Source: Clostridiales bacterium (GTDB taxonomy: Bacteria > Bacillota > Clostridia > Christensenellales > Borkfalkiaceae). Taken from it: a DNA stretch of 57,347 nt. A program made the translations under genes and the position numbers. Below the pieces are notes generated by a model, which was given only the letters and a program-made list of their open reading frames with translations, was not told where the DNA came from and searched no databases. Of this stretch, positions 17,397-26,728 are shown one piece after another. Location of the stretch: the NCBI GenBank assembly GCA_015055865.1, contig SVHK01000006.1, positions 1-57,347 of the forward strand, given 5' to 3'. How positions within the stretch are numbered: position 1 is the stretch's first letter; the number at the start of each line of letters is the position of its first letter.

Positions 17397-18389
17397 ATGA
17401 AAAAGATATTGTTAATAGCTACGGGCGGTACGATTGCCTCTCGCGCAAGCGAGCAAGGGTTAGCGCCTGAAATTACGTCGGACGAACTTTTGAAATACGT
17501 GCCCGAAATACGTAGTTTTTGCGAAGTGGCAAGCGAACAAATTTTTAATATCGATAGCACGAACGTAACGCCCGAGCATTGGTTAAAAATTGCAAAAACG
17601 ATAAAAGAAAATTATGATAATTACGACGGGTTCGTGGTTTGTCACGGTACGGATACGATGGCGTATAGCGCGGCGGCGCTTTCCTATTTGGTGCAAAATT
17701 CTCCCAAGCCCATCGTGTTTACGGGTTCGCAAAAACCGATTGATAAAGAAGATACGGACGGGAGAATTAATCTTCGGGACAGTTTTCTGTACGCTACGAG
17801 CGATAGCGCGTCTAACGTTGTAATCGTATTCCAAGGCAAGGTTATTGCGGGTACGCGCGCAAAAAAAATCCGTACGAAGAGTTATAACGCCTTTGAAAGC
17901 GTAGATTTTCCGCCCCTTGCAAATATTCGCGACGGTAAAATTATCAATTATATCGTAAGTAAAAAATCCGATAAACCCGTTTTTTACGACGAGTTGGACG
18001 GAAAGGTGGGGCTTTTGAGTTTGACGCCCGGAATGACGGGCAAAATTCTTGACGCGTATTTCCAATTAAACGACGCCGTCGTTATTTCTGGATACGGTGC
18101 AGGAGGTATTCCCGAAGGCGAATATTACGGGTTTTACGAAGTTATTGAGAATTGGAAAAGCAAAGGAAAGACGTTAGCAATTACCACGCAAGTTCAACAC
18201 GAGGGTAGTGATTTGAGCGTTTATAAGGTAGGGCAAGGCATAAAAGAACGATTTGATATTTTAGAAGGCTTTGCAATGACGTACGAAGGAATTATCACCA
18301 AGCTTATGTGGATTTTAGGTCAAACTAAAGACGAAGAAAAAATAAAAGAACTGTTCTATAGAACGATAAACTACGATTTAATCGGTTAA
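17397..18389 (+). CDS. ansA: L-asparaginase, cytoplasmic type I
   Basis: Hydrolyses asparagine to aspartate and ammonia. Both catalytic threonine motifs are present: ATGGTIAS at residues 8-15 and HGTDTMAYSA at 83-92. With ATG 17397 (GGAAGG ribosome site 10 nt upstream) the protein is 330 aa, the usual size, and has no signal peptide. An alternative GTG at 17391 overlaps the trhP stop but is too close to the RBS. Confidence 0.93.
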   Translation: MKKILLIATGGTIASRASEQGLAPEITSDELLKYVPEIRSFCEVASEQIFNIDSTNVTPEHWLKIAKTIKENYDNYDGFVVCHGTDTMAYSAAALSYLVQNSPKPIVFTGSQKPIDKEDTDGRINLRDSFLYATSDSASNVVIVFQGKVIAGTRAKKIRTKSYNAFESVDFPPLANIRDGKIINYIVSKKSDKPVFYDELDGKVGLLSLTPGMTGKILDAYFQLNDAVVISGYGAGGIPEGEYYGFYEVIENWKSKGKTLAITTQVQHEGSDLSVYKVGQGIKERFDILEGFAMTYEGIITKLMWILGQTKDEEKIKELFYRTINYDLIG

Positions 18390-18432
18390 ATGTGTATTCG
18401 GCGTAGGCAGGTACGAGTTTAAGAAAAAATAA

Positions 18433-18454
18433 CCGTCGCAAATAAGCGACGATA
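18433..18454 (+). other. Hairpin in the aminopeptidase leader
   Basis: CGTCGC and GCGACG arms flank AAATAA immediately before the AGGAG ribosome site of the next gene. No T-run follows, so it may modulate translation or mRNA stability rather than terminate. Confidence 0.35.
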
Positions 18455-18466
18455 GGAGAAAATATT

Positions 18467-19693
18467 ATGAGAAAAACGCAGTTGCAAAGATACGCGAAAC
18501 TTATCGTAAAGACGGGGTTGAACGTAAAAAAAGGTCAAACGGTATTCGTAACGGCAGGGCTTGACCAACCGGAATTCGTTACGATGGTAGTAGAAGAATG
18601 TTATAAAGCAGGCGCAAAATCGGTGTTCGTAGATTGGAGTTATCAACCGGTTGCAAAGCTCAATGCGAATTACCGCAGTTTAGAAGAACTTTCAAAGCTC
18701 ACGCCTTGGGCGGAGGCGCAATGGAAATATAAAGCGGACGATTTGTCTTGTCGTTTGTTTATCGAGTCGGAAGACCCTGACGGTATGAACGGTATCGACC
18801 AAGAAAAAATGAGCAAGGCTCGTCGCGCGCAATATCCGATTATTAAACCGTATCGCGACGCGATGGAAAATAAACACCAATGGTGTATTGCCGCAGTACC
18901 CGGTAAGGCTTGGGCGAAAAAGGTATTCCCGAATCTCCCTGAAAAGAAAGCCGTTGAAAAAATGTGGGAAGTTATTCTTTACACGTCGAGAGCGGACGGG
19001 AAAAATCCTATTAAAGCGTGGAAAGAACATAACGCGTCGCTTGCGTCGCGTTGCGATTATTTGAACTCGTTAGAGCTTCAATACGTTGAAATTAAAAGCT
19101 CAAACGGGACGGATTTGAAAGTGGAATTAAACAGGGACAGCGTTTTCTGCGGTGGCGACGAAAAAACTTTGAAAGGCAGAGTGTTTAATCCGAATATCCC
19201 TACGGAAGAAGTATTTACTTCTCCTAAAGCAGGTTCGGTTGAAGGTATCGTATATTCCACGAAGCCCCTTTCGTATATGGGCGAAGTGATTGAAAATTTC
19301 TCCGTTCGTTTTGTTGGCGGTAAAGCGGTTGAAGTCAAAGCGGAAAAGGGCGAAGATTTGCTCAAGTATATGATTTCGATGGACGAAGGTGCGTCGAAGC
19401 TTGGCGAAGTTGCGTTAATTCCTTACGATTCGCCGATTAGTCAATCGGGCGTACTTTTCTATAATACGTTATTCGACGAAAACGCGAGCTGTCATTTAGC
19501 GTTTGGTAGGGGGTTTAACGAATGCTTGAAAGGTTTTGAAAATCTTACGAACGAAGAATGCCACGCGCGTGGGATTAACGAAAGTATGATACACGTTGAC
19601 TTTATGATTGGAGCAAAAGATACTTCGATTGTCGGCGTTAAATTTAACGGCGAAAGAGTGCAAATCTTTAAAGACGGCACTTGGGCGTTTTAA
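18467..19693 (+). CDS. M29-family (AmpS/PepS-type) aminopeptidase
   Basis: A 408-aa cytoplasmic metallo-aminopeptidase that trims N-terminal residues from peptides. The N-terminal RYAKLIVKTGLNVKKGQTVFV and the C-terminal CHLAFGRGF and HVDFMIG blocks are family hallmarks that carry metal ligands. The length is typical. The ribosome site AGGAG is strong. It follows ansA, and both would feed amino-acid recycling. Confidence 0.92.
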   Translation: MRKTQLQRYAKLIVKTGLNVKKGQTVFVTAGLDQPEFVTMVVEECYKAGAKSVFVDWSYQPVAKLNANYRSLEELSKLTPWAEAQWKYKADDLSCRLFIESEDPDGMNGIDQEKMSKARRAQYPIIKPYRDAMENKHQWCIAAVPGKAWAKKVFPNLPEKKAVEKMWEVILYTSRADGKNPIKAWKEHNASLASRCDYLNSLELQYVEIKSSNGTDLKVELNRDSVFCGGDEKTLKGRVFNPNIPTEEVFTSPKAGSVEGIVYSTKPLSYMGEVIENFSVRFVGGKAVEVKAEKGEDLLKYMISMDEGASKLGEVALIPYDSPISQSGVLFYNTLFDENASCHLAFGRGFNECLKGFENLTNEECHARGINESMIHVDFMIGAKDTSIVGVKFNGERVQIFKDGTWAF

Positions 19694-19774
19694 CGCTTTC
19701 GTTTTAGGTTATAAATAAATTAATCTCGTACACGGTACGTTGATTTTACAAAATTAAGGTGTTAGGTAAAGCAA

Positions 19775-20911
19775 ATGACGAAAATAGATATTTTTTCAGG
19801 TTTTTTAGGCGCAGGTAAGACCACGCTTATCAAAAAACTTATCAAAGAAGCTTATGCAGGCGAAAAAATCGTTTTGATTGAAAACGAATTCGGGGAAATC
19901 GGGATAGACGGCGGATTTTTGCAAGACGCAGGAATTAATATAACTGAAATGAATTCAGGGTGCATTTGTTGTTCGCTCGTCGGGGATTTTGCGACGGCGC
20001 TTAAAAAGGTATCCGACGAATACGCGCCCGAACGCATCGTTATCGAACCGTCTGGGGTTGGTAAACTTTCCGACGTTATTAAAGCCGTGGCGAATGCGCA
20101 ACTTAAAGACTCAAAATTGAACGCGTTTTGTACGGTTGTGGACGCGTCTAAATGCAAAATGTATATGAAAAACTTCGGCGAATTCTTTGGCGACCAAGTA
20201 GAGAATGCAGGTTGTATTATTCTTTCGCATACTGAAAAGGCGGGCGAAGAAAAAGTGGCACAAGCCGTAGAACTTTTGCGTTCGAAAAATCCTACCGCTA
20301 ATCTCGTAACTTCTTCTTGGACCGAGTTGGACGGTAAAACGATTTTAAACGCGATGGAGCAAAAAGACGGTTTGCACGCCGAATTGGAACGCTTAAAGGA
20401 AGAAGTTCGCGAACACCATCACGAGCATCATCACGAACACCGTCACCACCACAACCACGACGAGTGCGACGACCCTGATTGCGATTGTCATCATACGCAC
20501 GAGCACCACGACCACGACGAATGTTGTTGTGGGCACGAACATCACGAGCATCATCACGAGCACGGACATGACCACGAAGAATGTCACGACCCTAATTGTT
20601 GCTGTCATCACGAGCATCACCACGGACATCATCACGCGGACGAAGTGTTTACGAGTTGGGGATTTGAAACGACTCGTTTATTCACGAAAGAAGAATTGGA
20701 AAAGGCTCTTAAAGAGATTGGGAAAGCGGATGAATACGGTATGATTTTACGAGCGAAAGGGATTGTTGCAGGAAAGGAAAAGTGGTTGCATTTCGACTAC
20801 GTTCCCGATGAAGTTGACGTTCGAGAAGGTACTGCCGGCGTAATTGGTAGACTTTGCGTAATTGGCTGTAATTTAAACGAAGAAAAATTGAACGATTTGT
20901 TTTCAAAATAA
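19775..20911 (+). CDS. COG0523/CobW-family GTPase with long His/Cys-rich insert
   Basis: A P-loop GTPase of the metal-chaperone family (YeiR/ZNG1/CobW relatives). Walker A GFLGAGKTT is at residues 9-17 and the family metal motif GCICCS at 62-67 (Cys63, 65, 66). Between about 213 and 289 sits an extraordinary insert made mostly of His, Asp, Glu and Cys (HHHEHHHEH, CCCGHEHHEHH and similar), followed by a short CobW C-terminal domain. It should bind several zinc, nickel or cobalt ions. It is 32 bp upstream of a second GTPase-like gene. No Zur or other operator is obvious. Confidence 0.9.
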   Translation: MTKIDIFSGFLGAGKTTLIKKLIKEAYAGEKIVLIENEFGEIGIDGGFLQDAGINITEMNSGCICCSLVGDFATALKKVSDEYAPERIVIEPSGVGKLSDVIKAVANAQLKDSKLNAFCTVVDASKCKMYMKNFGEFFGDQVENAGCIILSHTEKAGEEKVAQAVELLRSKNPTANLVTSSWTELDGKTILNAMEQKDGLHAELERLKEEVREHHHEHHHEHRHHHNHDECDDPDCDCHHTHEHHDHDECCCGHEHHEHHHEHGHDHEECHDPNCCCHHEHHHGHHHADEVFTSWGFETTRLFTKEELEKALKEIGKADEYGMILRAKGIVAGKEKWLHFDYVPDEVDVREGTAGVIGRLCVIGCNLNEEKLNDLFSK

Positions 20912-20943
20912 CGACGGAATAAGAAAAAACGGAGAGAAAGATT

Positions 20944-21900
20944 ATGAAAAAATTACCGGCGGAAACCCCCGTCTATATGTTCGTGGGGTTCTTGGAATCG
21001 GGCAAGACGAAGTTTATCCAAGAAACGCTTGAAGACGTTCGTTTCGATACGGGCGAAAATACTTTGTTGCTTGTAGCGGAAGAAGGGGAAGAGTGTTACG
21101 ACGAAAGTAAGTTCGCCGTTAAAAACGTCTTTATCGCGTACGTGGACGATAAGGAAGATTTAACCGAAGAAAAACTAACGGCGTTGCAATTAGAATACGG
21201 TGCGACTCGCGTGCTCGTCGAATACAACGGTATGTGGCTTTTGGATGACTTTTTCAACGCTATGCCGGAAGGTTGGATGATTAATCAATTAATGACCTTT
21301 TTCGACACGGCTACCGTGATGAATTTCAATACGAATATGCGCCAACTCGTGTTTGATAAAATTCAAAATACGCAAATGGTAGTGTTTAATCGCTACGTTG
21401 CTCCGATGGATAAAATGCCGTTACACAAACTCGTGCGTGGGATTTCCCGTCGCGCGGATATCGTTTACGAGTACTTAGACGGTCGCGCGGACTACGACGA
21501 TATAGAAGACCCGTTGCCGTTTGACGTAAACGCGCCAATCATTGAAATTGAAGATAGGGATTACGCCTTCTTTTACCGTGATTTGTCGGAGAATATGGAA
21601 GAATATATCGGAAAAACGGTTAGTTTTAAAGGTATTGTCGCGACGGACAAGCGTTTGCCTCAAGATAATATCGTTATCGGTCGGCATATTATGACTTGTT
21701 GCGCGGACGATATACAATACAGCGGACTTGCTTGCGTTTTGCCACAAACGATGAACGTAAAGACTAGAGATTGGTTGAAGATAACCGCTAAGATAGAGTT
21801 TATAAAACATCAAATTTATAAAGGCAAAGGCCCCGTGCTTGTAGCAAGTATCGCCGAAATTTGTCAACCGCCGGAAGAAGAATTGGCTACTTTTTATTGA
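20944..21900 (+). CDS. CobW-like GTPase domain fused to a DUF1980-like (TIGR03943) tail
   Basis: A 318-aa protein. The N-terminal about 200 residues carry a degenerate P-loop GFLESGKTK (15-23) and a CobW-like fold but lack the CxCC metal motif. The C-terminal about 100 residues (YIGKTVSFKGIVATD, GRHIMTCCADD) look like the DUF1980/YcgQ domain that normally pairs with a membrane permease. The permease partner is not next to it. With the neighbouring His-rich GTPase this suggests a metal-trafficking pair; function is inferred. Confidence 0.75.
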   Translation: MKKLPAETPVYMFVGFLESGKTKFIQETLEDVRFDTGENTLLLVAEEGEECYDESKFAVKNVFIAYVDDKEDLTEEKLTALQLEYGATRVLVEYNGMWLLDDFFNAMPEGWMINQLMTFFDTATVMNFNTNMRQLVFDKIQNTQMVVFNRYVAPMDKMPLHKLVRGISRRADIVYEYLDGRADYDDIEDPLPFDVNAPIIEIEDRDYAFFYRDLSENMEEYIGKTVSFKGIVATDKRLPQDNIVIGRHIMTCCADDIQYSGLACVLPQTMNVKTRDWLKITAKIEFIKHQIYKGKGPVLVASIAEICQPPEEELATFY

Positions 21901-21912
21901 TTCAATTATATA

Positions 21913-21946
21913 CAAAAAGGACATACCGTTTGGTATGTCCTTTTTG
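21913..21946 (+). terminator. Strong terminator after the GTPase pair
   Basis: CAAAAAGGACATACC pairs perfectly with GGTATGTCCTTTTTG around GTTT. The A-run and T-run make it usable in both directions. Confidence 0.9.
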
Positions 21947-21964
21947 TGGTGGAGTAAGAGCAAC

Positions 21965-22329
21965 CTAAATCGAACCGTTTTTTACGATTTGCGTTTCTTC
22001 CAACAATTCAGAAAAATTTGATTTACATTTTTCTTCTTCAGCGTTGTAATAATAAGGAAAATTCAAATATAAAAATGCGATTTCTGGATAATCATTCTTT
22101 TTAACAATATAGATTAAAACTGCTTTATCAAATTTTTTACAATATTTAAAGGATTTTATTATATGCTTGGCTATCTTAATATATTCTAGAATTGGAAGAA
22201 GAAATTTTAGATTGTTTTCCGGGCGTGGAGATTCCAGGAATGAATTGTTGGGATTGGATTGTATCGGCAAATGTAATATAAGTAGATTTGTCACGTTTAT
22301 AATGTTGAAATTTTTGAAAAGTATAATGG
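21965..22329 (-). pseudogene. Possible decayed gene, unknown
   Basis: The minus strand is open for about 120 codons and reads as natural protein (KFLLPILEYIKIAKHIIKSF, FDKAVLIYIVKKN) but has only a GTG start and no ribosome site. The plus strand over 22177-22268 also reads plausibly (LEEEILDCFPGVEIPGMN). I cannot tell which strand was coding. It sits between a terminator and a truncated glycosidase, so decayed accessory DNA is the likeliest reading. Confidence 0.25.
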
Positions 22330-22337
22330 GTTAAAAA

Positions 22338-23546
22338 ATGCGAGTATTTAATTTAGCAAAGTGGATTTGGTTGCATAATGAAAATAGAAAAGATGAATAT
22401 GGGGAATTTTTTACTTCGCTTCTTATAGAAAGAAAGCCGACGTTATGCCGGCTTTCTTGTGATGGGGATTATACGCTTTTTATCAATGGCGCTTTCGTTG
22501 CGAGCAATCAATACGGGGATTTTGAACATTATAAAATCTACGATGAAATAGAAATCGGGGAGTATTTACAAGAAGGTGAGAATGAAATTTATATTCTCGT
22601 TTGGCATTTTGGTGAAGATACTCAACGTTATATCAATGCGCAAGCAGGAGTCATATTTGAGCTTGAGCAAGATGGAAAAATAATACTTGCAAGCAACGAA
22701 AAGGTTTTATGCCGTAAAAATCAAGCTTATAAAAACGGTTATTGCAAGAAAATTACGGGACAGCTTGGATATAGTTTTTTATACGACGCAAGGAAAGAAA
22801 ACTTGGGTGGGTTCGTATCTGCTACCGTTGTCGAGAAAGATTGCGCCTTTTTTAAACGTCCGACGGGAAAGTTGGAATTATTACCTGAAAAGGAAATTAA
22901 GCGACTTAAAAACGAAGGGAATTATTATTTAATAGACCTTGGCGAAGAAACGGTGGGGTTGCCCGTTTTGGAATTTACTTCTTTAAGCGAACAAAAAATA
23001 CTTGTGGCTTGGGGGGAAGATTTGCAAGGCGACCACGTTCGTCGATTGATAGACGGGCGAGATTTCAGTTTTGAATATATAGCAAAGAAAGGCGATAATA
23101 AGTATACAAACTATATGCTTCGATTGGGTTGTCGATATATGGAGTTGTATGCAGAACAACCGATTGAACTTACGTATATGGGTTTAATACCGCAAATTTA
23201 TCCCGTGAAAGAAAAACTCTTTCAAGCGGGGGAGGATTTTGACCAAAAAATTTACGACGTATGCGTAAAAACGTTGAAACTGTCTATGATGGAACACTAC
23301 GTTGATACGCCTTGGCGTGAACAATGCTTATACGCGTTCGATTCAAGAAATCAAATGCTTTGCGGATATTATGCTTTTGAAAACGGAAACGCAGAATATG
23401 CAAGAGCGAATTTACTTTTAATGAGTAAGGATAAAAGGGACGACGGCTTGCTTGCCATAACCTATCCTTGTGGAATGGATTTAACGATACCGTCTTTTTC
23501 GCTTTACTATTTTATAGCGGTCAAAGAATATATCGAGCATATATAA
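22338..23546 (+). pseudogene. Truncated GH78 alpha-L-rhamnosidase-like protein
   Basis: A 402-aa frame. Residues about 1-270 form the beta-sandwich modules seen in bacterial alpha-L-rhamnosidases. From about 300 the (alpha/alpha)6 catalytic barrel begins (VDTPWREQCLYAFDSRNQ), but the frame stops about 90 residues later, at YYFIAVKEYIEHI. Full-length relatives are some 200 or more residues longer, so most of the active-site barrel is missing. The ribosome site is weak. The next gene starts 20 bp downstream, so a deletion has probably removed the 3' part. Confidence 0.7.
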
Positions 23547-23566
23547 TATATTAAGGAGTAAAAGAA

Positions 23567-24808
23567 ATGATTGTAAAACCATTTGCGGCGCTTAGACCGC
23601 AAAAAAAATATGTGAAAGAATGCGCGGCGTTACCCTATGACGTAATGTCGAGCAATGAGGCTCGTGAGGAAGTAAAAGGGAAACCTTATTCGTTTTTGCA
23701 TATCGACAAGGCTGAAATTGATTTGGATAAGTGGGTAGACTTATATGATGATCGAGTTTATCAAAAGGCTGCCGATAATTTGCGGGAATTTGAACAAGTT
23801 GGCGTATATCAGCAGGATAAACAAAAAAAGTTTTATTTTTATCGTCAAATAATGAAAGGAAGAGCGCAGACAGGTATAGTTGGTTGCGCTTCTATTGACG
23901 ATTATTTGACAGAGAAGATTAAAAAGCACGAGCTTACTCGTGCAGATAAAGAGTTGGATAGGATTAGACACGTTGATGCCTGTTCGGCACAGACAGGCCC
24001 TATTTTTCTTGCCTATAAAAAGAGCTCGGCGTTAGATGAAATTATTTTTTCGGAAACAGCAAAGGAGCCTATTTATGACTTTGTCAGCGAAGATGGTATT
24101 GAACATACCGTATGGGAAAGTTCAAGTCCTATGGTGGATGTTGCTATTGAAAAGGCGTTTGGTGATTTGGGCGCGTTATATATAGCGGACGGACATCACC
24201 GTGCGGCTTCGGCTGTGAAAGCCGGCTTAAAACGTCGTGAGTCTAATCCTAATTTTGACGGTACGGAGGAATTTAATTATTTCCTTTCGGTTATTTTTCC
24301 TGCGGACAGTTTGAAGATTTTTGATTACAATCGGTTGCTTCGAGAACTTAACGGTATGAGCGTTGAATCGTTCTTGCTGGAGGTGGAAAAATCGCTTGGA
24401 AAGGTAGAAGAAGTGGATGGAGACGAGCCGTATAGACCCGAATCGTTGCATACCGTTGGGTTATACGTTGGCAAGAAGTGGTACAAGGTAACTTTCCGTG
24501 CTGAGCTTTGCGAAGACGCTAGTCCGTCGAAACGTTTGGATTGCGCTATTTTACAAAAGCGTTTGCTTGCGCCTGTGCTTAATATTGAAGACCCCAGAAC
24601 GGACAAACGTATTGATTTTGTTGGGGGGATTCGTGGACTTAAGTACTTGGAAAAGCGTTGTACCGAAGACGCGCTTGCGGCAATTTCCATGTATCCCGTT
24701 GCGATGGATGAGTTGATTGCGGTTGCGGATGCAGGGGAGATTATGCCTCCAAAATCGACTTGGTTTGAACCAAAACTTAGAAGCGGTATTTTAATTCATA
24801 AAATATAA
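23567..24808 (+). CDS. DUF1015 family protein (possible L-serine kinase fold)
   Basis: A 413-aa protein with the DUF1015/COG4198 signature: N-terminal PFAALRP, ALPYDVMSSNEAREE, and ADGHHRAASA at about residue 207. The DGHHR motif also occurs in ParB-like serine kinases (SerK, SbnI), and DUF1015 genes often lie next to serine biosynthesis genes in Clostridia; the kinase role is inference. Good RBS (AAGGAG). The frame is intact although both neighbours are truncated. Confidence 0.85.
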   Translation: MIVKPFAALRPQKKYVKECAALPYDVMSSNEAREEVKGKPYSFLHIDKAEIDLDKWVDLYDDRVYQKAADNLREFEQVGVYQQDKQKKFYFYRQIMKGRAQTGIVGCASIDDYLTEKIKKHELTRADKELDRIRHVDACSAQTGPIFLAYKKSSALDEIIFSETAKEPIYDFVSEDGIEHTVWESSSPMVDVAIEKAFGDLGALYIADGHHRAASAVKAGLKRRESNPNFDGTEEFNYFLSVIFPADSLKIFDYNRLLRELNGMSVESFLLEVEKSLGKVEEVDGDEPYRPESLHTVGLYVGKKWYKVTFRAELCEDASPSKRLDCAILQKRLLAPVLNIEDPRTDKRIDFVGGIRGLKYLEKRCTEDALAAISMYPVAMDELIAVADAGEIMPPKSTWFEPKLRSGILIHKI

Positions 24809-25016
24809 TACGGGGTAACGTTTTTTGCAACGAAACGATTATTAATTTGAAACCGAATACTATGGCTATTGTTTCATATAAAGGTAGAAATCGTCAAAAC
24901 TTTGAAAACTTCTATGTTTTCATAAGAACTATAATTTAGTAAAATAGTCTTTATAGTTTAAATTGTTTTAAGGTAAATATAAAAAATTATATAAGGATAT
25001 TTAGGTGTAATTTATA

Positions 25017-25754
25017 ATGCAAATAAAAAAACAAAGAGTAAAAGAAAAAACAGGAATCTTCCTTATAATGCTCTGTTGGTTAGTATATGCGTGTTCATAT
25101 ATCGGCAAGCTCAATTATGCCGCGAATATTAATTCTATAATGGATTTTTATAAGGTCGGTCATGCGGAAGCTGGCGCGGTAAGTACGTTTTTCTTTTTTG
25201 CTTACGGCGTCGGTCAGGTCGTCAATGGATTACTTTGCAAAAAATATAATATTCAATGGATAATCTTTTTTAGTTTGCTTTTGTCGGGCACAGCCAATTT
25301 AATAGTCGGCGTTTCCACAAACTTTTCGGTCGTGAAATACATGTGGTTGGTGAACGGTTTTTCTATGTCGATATTGTGGCCGAGTCTAATACGCCTGTTA
25401 TCGGAAACGCTCTCGAAAAAAGATATGGCGAAAGCAAGCGGAATTATAACGCATAATCCCGTCGCGCTAATCAAGTTTAAGCGCGCCGAAAGACAATCGC
25501 GCGAGAGTTTATCTAAGGGTGAAATTGTAGCGTTTTTAGAGCGTATTAAAGAGCCTAAATACGATGAAATTAGGCAATTCGCCTACATACTCTATTTTTT
25601 TGGTATGCGCCCCTGCGAGATTGACGAAGAAACGCACCGCGAGGGAGATTTCTTTATCACTCGTAACCGTAAACGCAAAAATGGGAAAATCGAGTACAAA
25701 AAAATACCTATACCTACGCAGGCACAGGAATTGATTGATTGGGATAACCTTTAA
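25017..25754 (+). pseudogene. MFS transporter 5' part fused in frame to a tyrosine recombinase fragment
   Basis: Residues 1-144 are the first four or so membrane segments of an MFS transporter (organophosphate-antiporter-like; YIGKLNYAANI, WPSLIRLLSE). At about residue 145 (near 25450) the sequence switches abruptly to a phage-type integrase (NPVALIKFKRAERQSRESLS), carrying the first catalytic Arg box GMRPCEI. The frame stops at 25754 through a frameshift. The transporter lacks about two-thirds of its length. This is a deletion junction, not a known protein architecture. Confidence 0.8.
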
Positions 25755-25990
25755 CTGCGGATTTGCACCGATTAAAGATAAACGACGTAATAAAAGATTT
25801 GCTTGCTGGCAAAACGGCGTATTGTTTGCGACATACCTTTGCAACTGTTTGCCAACAGTACGTTCGTCCCGATATCGTCGATATTTGGATGGGCGATTCA
25901 CCGCAACGACTCGTTGGAAAAGTCTATACACACTTCCCCGACGAGTTTATGTATGAGCAAATGCAAAAGGTGCAATTCCCGTTGCCGTAA
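25449..25990 (+). pseudogene. Tyrosine recombinase (integrase) remnant, frameshifted
   Basis: The catalytic domain is split over two frames. The first part ends at 25754; a one-base shift around 25745-25752 puts the rest (PLTADLHRLKIND onward) in another frame up to 25990. The second part keeps the LRHTFAT box and the Tyr nucleophile context VGKVYTHF. The N-terminal arm- and core-binding domains are gone. Its 3' end points at the tRNA cluster 129 bp away, the usual layout for an element integrated at a tRNA gene. Confidence 0.85.
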
Positions 25991-25999
25991 AACAGTATT

Positions 26000-26024
26000 T
26001 TACAACCCAAATTACAACCCAAAA
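26000..26024. repeat. Two direct repeats TTACAACCCAAA behind the integrase
   Basis: The 12-base unit occurs twice in tandem between the integrase stop and the tRNA-Tyr gene. Short direct repeats here could be recombinase arm-binding sites. They lie about 100 bp from the tRNA 3' end. Confidence 0.35.
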
Positions 26025-26077
26025 GGTTAAGATTATCGCAAAAATCAATGAATTTTTATACAAAAACGCAAAAAAAA

Positions 26078-26118
26078 CACGACTTTATGTGTTATTTCTT
26101 GCATAAAAGTCGTGTTTT
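26078..26118 (-). terminator. Terminator of the tRNA cluster
   Basis: ACACGACTTTATG pairs with CATAAAAGTCGTGT (one bulge), flanked by A-rich and T-rich tracts, directly after the 3' end of tRNA-Tyr on the minus strand. It may work in both directions. Confidence 0.75.
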
Positions 26119-26203
26119 TGGTGGGCAGAGGTGGATTCGAACCACCGAAGTCGAAGACGTCAGATTTACAGTCTGATCCATTTGGCCGCTCTGGAATCTG
26201 CCC
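26119..26203 (-). tRNA. tRNA-Tyr (GTA)
   Basis: The minus-strand cloverleaf begins GGGCAGA, ends TCTGCCC-A-CCA and has the anticodon loop CTGTAAA (anticodon GTA). It has the long variable arm typical of Tyr and an encoded CCA. Last gene of a four-tRNA cluster and nearest to the integrase remnant. Confidence 0.95.
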
Positions 26204-26220
26204 ATATATTTAATTTTTTT

Positions 26221-26296
26221 TGGAGCCGGTGATTGGACTCGAACCCACAACCTGCTGATTACAAATCAGCTGCTCTGCCAATTGAGCTACACCGGC
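26221..26296 (-). tRNA. tRNA-Thr (TGT)
   Basis: Acceptor GCCGGTG/CACCGGC, discriminator T, encoded CCA, anticodon loop TTTGTAA (TGT). Confidence 0.95.
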
Positions 26297-26355
26297 GTTT
26301 TTTCGGAGTTCTACCGACTAAACCAATCGCTTTCCCGATAGGGCAACCGTTTGGT

Positions 26356-26431
26356 TGGTGCCTTGGGGCGGAATCGAACCACCGACAGGCAGATTTTCAG
26401 TCTGCTGCTCTACCAACTGAGCTACCAAGGC
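26356..26431 (-). tRNA. tRNA-Phe (GAA)
   Basis: Acceptor GCCTTGG/CCAAGGC, discriminator A, encoded CCA, anticodon stem-loop GCAGA-CTGAAAA-TCTGC (GAA). Confidence 0.95.
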
Positions 26432-26436
26432 GTAAA

Positions 26437-26513
26437 TGGCGACCCAGAACGGGCTCGAACCGTCGACCTCCAGCGTGACAGGCTGGCGCTCTAACCAACT
26501 GAGCTACTGGGCC
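26437..26513 (-). tRNA. tRNA-Asp (GTC)
   Basis: Acceptor GGCCCAG/CTGGGTC, discriminator G, encoded CCA, anticodon stem-loop CCAGC-CTGTCAC-GCTGG (GTC). First gene of the cluster behind its promoter. Confidence 0.95.
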
Positions 26514-26543
26514 ATATTGCCTTCGCACAAATAGTGCTTGTAT

Positions 26544-26572
26544 ATAATAATCTATTTAGAGTAATTTGTCAA
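26544..26572 (-). promoter_or_regulatory. Promoter of the Asp-Phe-Thr-Tyr tRNA cluster
   Basis: Minus strand: -35 TTGACA (plus 26567-26572), a 17-bp spacer and -10 TATTAT (plus 26544-26549), about 30 bp before tRNA-Asp. Confidence 0.8.
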
Positions 26573-26728
26573 GCATTTTTTAACGGTTTACACAATTTTT
26601 TTTATTTTTTTTAATTTTATTTTTTTGCGTGTTTTTCGCCTTTATTTTTCTTGTCTTTTTGGGGTATTTAATAAGAAAATAGGGGCATATATTACTACGA
26701 TTATACAATTTCAAGCTATATGATTTCC

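Noticed and set aside
20393-20635. 80-aa minus-strand frame, Val/Met-rich, opposite the His-rich insert
   Set aside because: It is simply the complement of His/Asp codons in the GTPase gene.
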